From an uncultured Spirochaetaceae bacterium (GTDB lineage: Bacteria; Spirochaetota; Spirochaetia; Sphaerochaetales; Sphaerochaetaceae), in contig CAMKAB010000084.1 in assembly GCA_946410375.1 (NCBI GenBank), forward strand, positions 1 through 5,311: a DNA stretch of 5,311 nucleotides, in the 5' to 3' direction. The notes beneath the pieces are model-generated. The model was not told the origin of the DNA. It was given only the letters and a program-made list of their open reading frames with translations, and ran no database searches. The position numbers were made by a program, and so were the translations under genes. This document shows, in pieces, positions 1 through 4,076 of this stretch (positions are counted from its first letter, which is position 1; each line of letters begins with the position of its first letter).

Positions 1-1127
1 AGAATATCAAATTCATAGGAGTTACCGGCACACAGGGGAAATCCCTGACATCCGCAGCGGTATGTCACGCGTTGAACAAACTCGGTAAAAAAGCCACAAT
101 GTGCGGAAATATGGGCATTTCTCCGTTTTCTGTCCTTGAAAAAATAGAAGCGGGAAACAGACTTCAATACATCGTTTGCGAGTTTTCTTCCTCTTCCATT
201 CGCGACACATTCGAATACGCTTCGGACACATTCCCCACGTTTGAAGTTGTCTCCTTTGCGGATTCGGCGAAAGAAACCGATGAAAGAACCTCGGAAACCA
301 TAAGAATCTTATGTAACAAAATTGAGTCATTCAGAAAAAAATCAAAAAAAATACTCTGCTTCGCCGAAACAAAAAACACTATCGCAAGCCTGATAAACAG
401 AAATTCAAAAAGCATAGGGAGCATTGAATACTACAGTTCCAGCATGCAGAAAACGATTCCCGAAAATCTCAGAATCGCCTACGGAATTTTAAGGCAGCTC
501 GGCTTTAATGCGTCTTCGATAAATAAAGCGCTGAAAAGTTTTAAAGGTATTCCGAATAAAAACGAAATAGTGAAATCCAATAGTAATTTAATTGTGATAA
601 ACGACAGCTCGTCAACAATTCCGAGAGCCACGGAGTTCTCCGTGGAAAACCTGGAAGGAATGGCTGTGCATATCATCTGCGGCGGTTCCGGACGGTACTT
701 AAATCCGATTCCGCTTATTGAAACGCTCAAAAAAGTAGCATCCGTAACGCTTTTGGACGGCTCTTTTACAAGAAACATTCTCATCAAGGAATTGGATAAA
801 GCAGGCGTTTCCTACACGGGACCTTTTACTGATATGAAAAAAGCGGTAAAAAGCGCAATGAGCGCAATTAAACCGAAGAAAAATACGACTCAGGTGCTTA
901 TTCTTTCTCCCGGTTGCTCCGCGTTTGAGTTTTTTACCAACGAATACGAAAGAGGTGATTCGTTCAAAGCCTGCTTCAGAGATACGAATAAAGCGGAAAC
1001 GAATAAAAACGCCGACAAACAATCCCAAAAAGAAAAACAAGTTTCCTCAAAGTCCGAAACCGAAAAGAAGAAGCCTGCGTCCGAAGAAAAGAAATCTTCC
1101 CCGAAAGAAAAATCCGCCGGCAAATAA
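1..1127 (+). CDS. murD: MurD-like UDP-N-acetylmuramoyl-alanine--D-glutamate ligase, 5' end missing
   Basis: This is a Mur ligase that runs in from the left edge; the first whole codon is at 3 and 374 residues are visible. MurD adds D-glutamate to UDP-MurNAc-L-Ala with ATP in the cytoplasm, an early step of peptidoglycan synthesis. Visible residues 6-16 give the Mur-ligase P-loop, GVTGTQGKSLT. An LELSSFQ-like segment follows as CEFSSSS (E60). The ATPase-domain lysine that is carbamylated in MurD aligns with K106, 15 residues after E91 as in E. coli H183/K198. The C-terminal domain shows FKGIP (181-185), NDSSSTIP (200-207), GGSGR (227-231) and SPGCSAFEFF then ERGDSF (302-321). About 100 N-terminal residues, the UDP-binding domain, lie outside the window. 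Two things are odd: the expected metal-binding His is Glu91, and after about residue 325 there is a 49-residue tail with 14 Lys, 8 Ser and 7 Glu. A TTG at 72 is internal, after the P-loop, and is not the start. The family call is solid; full MurD activity is less certain. Confidence 0.87.
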   Translation, partial: NIKFIGVTGTQGKSLTSAAVCHALNKLGKKATMCGNMGISPFSVLEKIEAGNRLQYIVCEFSSSSIRDTFEYASDTFPTFEVVSFADSAKETDERTSETIRILCNKIESFRKKSKKILCFAETKNTIASLINRNSKSIGSIEYYSSSMQKTIPENLRIAYGILRQLGFNASSINKALKSFKGIPNKNEIVKSNSNLIVINDSSSTIPRATEFSVENLEGMAVHIICGGSGRYLNPIPLIETLKKVASVTLLDGSFTRNILIKELDKAGVSYTGPFTDMKKAVKSAMSAIKPKKNTTQVLILSPGCSAFEFFTNEYERGDSFKACFRDTNKAETNKNADKQSQKEKQVSSKSETEKKKPASEEKKSSPKEKSAGK

Positions 1128-1139
1128 CCGCAAAACGCC

Positions 1140-2423
1140 TCACAGCTCCCCGCTTTCCCTAAGCTCGCTGATAGCTCTTGAAGCTAAGTGATATTTCATT
1201 GCACGATTTCCGTTCTTCGGAAAAAACACTCTGCACCTGTCATCTTTATACGGCATTTCAAAAAAGCGACCTGGACTGAGAGTAACCAAAAACACGGAAG
1301 AAATATCATCATGATCGGCAAAAGGTTCTCCTCTGAAAGTTCCGGAATAATCCCATCCCGAGCGAGTTAAGGTAATCACTCCTTTTCCGACCTTAACAAA
1401 ATCCTTATTTCCCTTTTCATCCGTTCCGTACTCGACCTCGTCTTCCAGCTTAAAATCCGAACTCAAAACTTCTTCTTTCATACACTTCAACTGATACTCA
1501 TACCAAAGGGAAAAATTATTAAACTCTTTCTGAATAACAGATTGTTTATCTTTATATGCACCTCCGAGAGTCCATTTAAACGTGAAATCCTCTCCGAGCA
1601 CCGCACGGCTTCCGCATGAAGAACAAGACACCACGCACCCGTCAGACGACAGAGAGAACTCCGCTCCGCACACCGGACATTTATAAAACATTCGCTCAAA
1701 ACCTTCGGCTAAGTCGTCGCCTTTTATCCGTATGTTCTTTTCCGATGCATAGGCGAATTCATCGTAGCTCAAAGCTTTGTTAATCCGCTCCAAAACAGCG
1801 TCCTTATCCAATGTTTTAACCTCTTCCTCAGTCAAAATCAAAGAAGTTGTAATGCGAACAGGGCATTTATGCCTGTGCAGGGACCACTTCGCGCACCCGA
1901 GGCTGGCACCTTCAATCCTTGTTCCGTACACGGGAATTTTCAAAAACTTAACGAATTTCGCCGTGCTGGAAGAAATAAATCCGAGCCTGCCCGCAGCATA
2001 CACGGTTCCTTCGGGGGCGATATATATCATTCCTCCGTTTCCGGCAACTTCCTTCACTTTCCGCATTGAAGCGAGGTCGGTGGTGAACTGATGTTTCGGT
2101 ATCACTCTGAGCAACCTCAAAAACATACCGAGTATTTTTTTCACGAAAAACCTGTTTGAGCACATGAATGTTATACGTCTCATTCCGCATACCGACCCCA
2201 TAAACCGCCAGTCATCCGGAGAATTATGGTTGGCAAGCAAAAGCGCAGGCCCCTCAGGCTTAACTCCGCGTATTTCCATTTTCGTTTTCAAACGGTTATA
2301 CAGCCGGATTAAAGAAGAAAAAATAAAATAAAGCACCGGGTTCGGGCGTTTATAAGCTCTTTTTTTTTGCGTATCGATCTTTCTTATTTCAGTTTTTTCA
2401 GTTTTTGTTTTCTGTGTTTCCAT
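1140..2423 (-). CDS. PlsC-family (LPLAT) acyltransferase with C-terminal zinc ribbon
   Basis: This 427-residue protein is a predicted glycerolipid acyltransferase. Such enzymes move a fatty acyl group to a lysophospholipid, typically 1-acylglycerol-3-phosphate, at the cytoplasmic membrane. The HX4D catalytic motif is NHNSPDD (H66, D71). The second family motif is PEGT (137-140), followed by a KIPVYGTRIEG stretch (162-172) that fits motif IV. Hydrophobic segments at about 29-42 and 92-108 could attach it to the membrane. The first 28 residues are Lys/Thr-rich and basic. After the acyltransferase core come C249-x2-C252 and C267-x2-C270 (KCPVCG ... CSSCG), a four-Cys zinc ribbon. The last 90 or so residues are rich in predicted beta strands and may be a PH-like fold; that is inference. 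Ordinary PlsC proteins are about 240 residues, so the extension is large. The ATG at 2423 is chosen because the next Met (M49) would remove the hydrophobic segment; no clear SD precedes it. The gene converges on murD with a 12-bp gap and no evident terminator. The exact acyl acceptor cannot be told from sequence. Confidence 0.85.
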   Translation of the reverse strand: METQKTKTEKTEIRKIDTQKKRAYKRPNPVLYFIFSSLIRLYNRLKTKMEIRGVKPEGPALLLANHNSPDDWRFMGSVCGMRRITFMCSNRFFVKKILGMFLRLLRVIPKHQFTTDLASMRKVKEVAGNGGMIYIAPEGTVYAAGRLGFISSSTAKFVKFLKIPVYGTRIEGASLGCAKWSLHRHKCPVRITTSLILTEEEVKTLDKDAVLERINKALSYDEFAYASEKNIRIKGDDLAEGFERMFYKCPVCGAEFSLSSDGCVVSCSSCGSRAVLGEDFTFKWTLGGAYKDKQSVIQKEFNNFSLWYEYQLKCMKEEVLSSDFKLEDEVEYGTDEKGNKDFVKVGKGVITLTRSGWDYSGTFRGEPFADHDDISSVFLVTLSPGRFFEMPYKDDRCRVFFPKNGNRAMKYHLASRAISELRESGEL

Positions 2424-2430
2424 ACCCGAT

Positions 2431-2460
2431 ATAATAGTTTATCAACCGCCGGAAGAGCAA
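2431..2460 (-). promoter_or_regulatory. Candidate sigma-70 promoter for the acyltransferase
   Basis: Read on the - strand, TTGCTC (2460-2455) is followed by an 18-bp spacer and TATTAT (2436-2431). The -10 hexamer ends only 7 bp before the ATG, so transcription from it would give a nearly leaderless mRNA. The same AT-rich patch read on the + strand contains TATAAT (2430-2435), with TTGTTT (2405-2410) 19 bp upstream. It could instead, or also, fire rightward toward the small gene at 2579. Assignment is by eye and tentative. Confidence 0.35.
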
Positions 2461-2539
2461 CGATTCTATTCAAAATCTTCAAGAAATCAATAAAATAAAG
2501 TTCCGAAAGACGGCTTTTCAACCGGATTTATCAGAAAAA

Positions 2540-2569
2540 TTTTTCTTTTTTCTTATTCTTTATTATATT
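2540..2569 (+). promoter_or_regulatory. Candidate promoter for the small 110-residue gene
   Basis: A T-rich tract leads into TATTATATTT at 2561-2570. The best pairing I see is TTTTTC (2540-2545), an 18-bp spacer and TATATT (2564-2569). A transcript would start within a few bases of the ATG at 2579, again giving a very short leader. The -35 match is poor and AT-rich DNA yields such hits by chance, so this is a weak call. The rest of the 155-bp divergent region (2424-2578) shows no operator or riboswitch that I can support. Confidence 0.25.
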
Positions 2570-2578
2570 TGTTTCACA

Positions 2579-2911
2579 ATGGAAAAAATTTGCGAATGTA
2601 TAGAAAGTTATTCTAATCTCATTTTAGCAATTATGAACGACTCCGATAAGGATCCGCTCTGGCATAGTTTTTACAGAATCCAGATGGGAAGTTTTATTCT
2701 GGGACAAAAAAATCTCCGTTTTAAGCTGTCGTGCGCCTGTTCCGCATACAAAATCATTCAGCAAAGATGGACGAAAATCAAGTCCGTACTGAGTTCTTAC
2801 CCTATTCCCATACGGAACTACGAAGCGCTGTTCAGACAGGTTGTTTTGATTTTTCCGACAGACGAACAAACCATGTCGTCGGAGGATGCGGAAAAAATCA
2901 GAATCGGCTGA
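2579..2911 (+). CDS. Hypothetical protein, 110 residues, unrecognised
   Basis: I do not recognise this protein. It opens at ATG 2579 (MEKICECIESYSNLILAIM) and stops at TGA 2909-2911. It looks mostly alpha-helical, with alternating hydrophobic and charged residues and no signal peptide, long membrane segment or metal-binding cysteine pattern. There are four cysteines (C5, C7, C52, C54), arranged as two CxC pairs: CEC near the start and CAC in the middle. The C-terminal half is basic (QQRWTKIKSVLSS), followed by an acidic end. It is probably real: codon choice resembles the neighbours, a promoter-like AT-rich stretch precedes it, and it fills a gap that no competing frame explains better. No SD is visible. 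It lies upstream of, and in the same direction as, the sigma-factor gene, but 226 bp of regulatory-looking DNA separates them, so they are probably not one operon. A shorter 81-codon frame on the opposite strand (2624-2869) looks like a shadow. Confidence 0.55.
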   Translation: MEKICECIESYSNLILAIMNDSDKDPLWHSFYRIQMGSFILGQKNLRFKLSCACSAYKIIQQRWTKIKSVLSSYPIPIRNYEALFRQVVLIFPTDEQTMSSEDAEKIRIG

Positions 2912-2945
2912 ATCCTGCGCATACAGGTAATTAAATTATACGAGA

Positions 2946-2962
2946 GTGTCAAAAAGACCCGA
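2946..2962. promoter_or_regulatory. Upstream activator-type dyad, copy 1
   Basis: GTGTCAAAAAGACCCGA is an imperfect dyad of the form GGGTC-N5-GACCC, with one mismatch in the left arm. It matches copy 2 (2986-3002) at 14 of 17 positions and starts exactly 40 bp before it. Its centre is about 184 bp upstream of the predicted sigma-54 start point, within the usual range for sites bound by sigma-54 activators. The repeat is seen directly; its role as an activator site is inferred. Confidence 0.6.
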
Positions 2963-2965
2963 ATT

Positions 2966-2984
2966 CCGGCGTTTTTCAAACCGG
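2966..2984 (+). other. Weak imperfect hairpin between the two dyads
   Basis: CCG (2966-2968) can pair with CGG (2982-2984) and GTTT (2971-2974) with AAAC (2978-2981), around a TTC loop with a two-base bulge. It is too weak, and has no following T run, to be called the terminator of the small upstream gene. Its sequence CGGCGTTTTTCAAACCGG resembles CGGCTTTTCAACCGG at 2511-2525, before that same gene. No function is assigned. Confidence 0.25.
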
Positions 2985-2985
2985 T

Positions 2986-3002
2986 GAGTCATAATGACCC
3001 GA
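2986..3002. promoter_or_regulatory. Upstream activator-type dyad, copy 2
   Basis: GAGTCATAATGACCCGA contains a perfect inverted repeat, GTCAT-A-ATGAC (2988-2998), extended by imperfectly matching outer bases. Its centre is about 144 bp upstream of the predicted sigma-54 transcription start. With copy 1 it forms a pair 40 bp apart, a little under four helical turns, so two bound activator dimers would lie on roughly the same face of the helix. No other copy was noticed in the window, although I did not search exhaustively. Confidence 0.62.
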
Positions 3003-3031
3003 TCAAGAAAAAGATTTTAAACTTCCGATAC

Positions 3032-3064
3032 CCTTTAATAAGCCTTCAATAAACCTTCAATAAA
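3032..3064 (+). repeat. Three tandem 11-bp repeats
   Basis: The units are CCTTTAATAAG (3032-3042), CCTTCAATAAA (3043-3053) and CCTTCAATAAA (3054-3064). The last two are identical and the first differs at two positions. An 11-bp period is about one helical turn, so each AT-rich core faces the same side of the DNA. They lie between the dyads and the sigma-54 promoter, where looping would have to occur. They could be a bent spacer or a second protein's binding array; neither is proven. Confidence 0.7.
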
Positions 3065-3110
3065 CATGAAAAATGAATATCTCTTTGTATTTAAAAGAGT
3101 TACGAAAAAC

Positions 3111-3125
3111 TGGCACGATTCTTGC
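3111..3125 (+). promoter_or_regulatory. Sigma-54 (RpoN) -24/-12 promoter
   Basis: TGGCACG (3111-3117), four bases, then TTGC (3122-3125) followed by T matches the sigma-54 consensus TGGCACG-N4-TTGCW at every defined position. The invariant GG (3112-3113) and GC (3124-3125) are correctly spaced. The expected start point is about 3136-3138, directly at the ATG of the sigma-factor gene. Paired dyads upstream at 2946-3002 support the call, because sigma-54 promoters need an ATP-using activator that usually binds there. A sigma-70 reading (TTACGA at 3100, TATATT at 3127) has a 21-bp spacer and is much poorer. Confidence 0.85.
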
Positions 3126-3137
3126 TTATATTCAAAT

Positions 3138-3980
3138 ATGATGACAAATAAGAATATTGAACAGAGCAGTTTAATGAAAACATATCTCAAGGAAATAAAC
3201 AATGTGCCTCTTCTCACGAGAGAAGAAGAATTCGAACTCGCAGTAAAAGCGAAAAAGGGCGACAAGGCTGCGAGAGAACGCCTCATCAGGGCGAACTGCC
3301 GCTTTGTTATCTCAATTGCAAAGCAGTTTCAGGGCAGAGGACTTCCTTTTGAAGACCTCGTAAGCGAGGGAAATATCGGACTCATTAACGGAATTGATAA
3401 GTTCGAACCTGAAAAAGGGTACCATTTTATCAGCTACGGAGTATGGTGGATTCGTCAGGCGATTATGAAAGCTATTGCCGAACAGGGACGTATGATCCGC
3501 CTTCCGATGAACAGGAATGCCCAGTATGCGCAGGTTGTGAAATCTCGCGATAAGCTTGAGAAGGAAGGCTTTGAGGCCGGTGTGAAGCAGATTGCAAACG
3601 ATTGCGGGCTGTCCGAGGAAGATGTTAGGGACATCTTAAGCTTCAACAAGGAAATATGCTCGCTTGACGCCCCGGTAAGTGAAGACGACGGTTCCGCATT
3701 TGGCGATTTCATTATCTCTGATGCGGAAAGCCCTGAGGATGAGACAATAGACACCGCTTTAAAAGAGCAGTTTGAACGGATCTTATCCCGATTCCCGGAA
3801 AGAGAACGTAAAATAATCACATTGCGCTACGGTCTTTTGGACAATAAGCCGATGAGTTTAAAACAGGTCGGAGAGGTGTTTAATCTTACAAAAGAGAGAA
3901 TCAGACAGCTGGAAAAGAAAACCCTTTCTTCCCTTAAAAACAACAGCGAAGTGCGGGATATGATGTGCTATATTGCATAA
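3138..3980 (+). CDS. Sigma-70-family RNA polymerase sigma factor (short, alternative type)
   Basis: This protein directs core RNA polymerase to promoters. From ATG 3138 it has 280 residues: region 1.2 (about 12-45, SLMKTYLKEINNVPLLTREE), region 2 (46-118, with the core-binding DLVSEGNIGLINGIDKFEP at 73-91 and melting/-10 segment GYHFISYGVWWIRQAI at 94-109), region 3 (about 122-185) and region 4.2 with its helix-turn-helix (about 240-262, TKERIRQLEKK at 251-261). It lacks region 1.1 and the large non-conserved insert, so it is unlikely to be the primary RpoD and resembles group 2 or RpoS-like factors. W103, W104 and Q107 are kept, but E. coli T440 corresponds to M110. The frame is open back to an ATG at 3066, but those 24 codons cover the sigma-54 promoter, so I reject that start. 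Choices are ATG 3138 or 3141, nearly leaderless, or ATG 3174 with a 37-base leader; none has a good SD. Expression is probably RpoN-dependent. The gene is apparently monocistronic, ending at a strong terminator. Confidence 0.92.
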   Translation: MMTNKNIEQSSLMKTYLKEINNVPLLTREEEFELAVKAKKGDKAARERLIRANCRFVISIAKQFQGRGLPFEDLVSEGNIGLINGIDKFEPEKGYHFISYGVWWIRQAIMKAIAEQGRMIRLPMNRNAQYAQVVKSRDKLEKEGFEAGVKQIANDCGLSEEDVRDILSFNKEICSLDAPVSEDDGSAFGDFIISDAESPEDETIDTALKEQFERILSRFPERERKIITLRYGLLDNKPMSLKQVGEVFNLTKERIRQLEKKTLSSLKNNSEVRDMMCYIA

Positions 3981-4024
3981 ATTAAAAGTCTGAGAAAAAA
4001 AGCAAAAAATACCTGCTTAAAATT

Positions 4025-4070
4025 AAAACAGCGAAGAAGATTCCGGTCTCTTCGCTGTTTTTTCTTTTTT
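4025..4070 (+). terminator. Rho-independent terminator, probably bidirectional
   Basis: A perfect 13-bp inverted repeat pairs AAAACAGCGAAGA (4025-4037) with TCTTCGCTGTTTT (4049-4061) around an 11-base loop. On the + strand it runs into a T tract broken by one C (4058-4070), ending the sigma-factor transcript 45 bp after its stop. Read on the - strand the stem is followed by TTTTAATTTT, so it can also end the convergent helicase gene, whose stop is 15 bp away. Confidence 0.92.
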
Positions 4071-4076
4071 TACCGC

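Noticed and set aside
22..424. Short - strand open frames opposite the 5' part of murD
   Set aside because: The + strand frame encodes the MurD P-loop and later motifs continuously; the opposite frames have no family features.
1171..1185. Possible hairpin TAGCT-N5-AGCTA near the murD/acyltransferase junction
   Set aside because: It has only a 5-bp stem, no T run, and lies inside the acyltransferase coding sequence, so it is not a credible terminator.
925..1191. 88-codon Lys-rich open frame on the + strand overlapping the murD tail
   Set aside because: It is out of frame with murD, runs into the convergent acyltransferase gene, and owes its length to the A-rich composition of the tail.
1904..1924. 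TGGCACC followed by TTG in the acyltransferase gene
   Set aside because: The spacing between the two half elements is wrong for sigma-54 and it lies inside a gene.
2662..2676. Sigma-54-like TGGCATA-N4-TTAC inside the small gene
   Set aside because: It lacks the essential GC of the -12 element and lies within coding sequence.
3066..3137. In-frame upstream extension of the sigma factor from ATG 3066
   Set aside because: It would run through the sigma-54 promoter, adds 24 residues ahead of region 1.2, and has no SD. The promoter match is too good to be coding sequence by chance.
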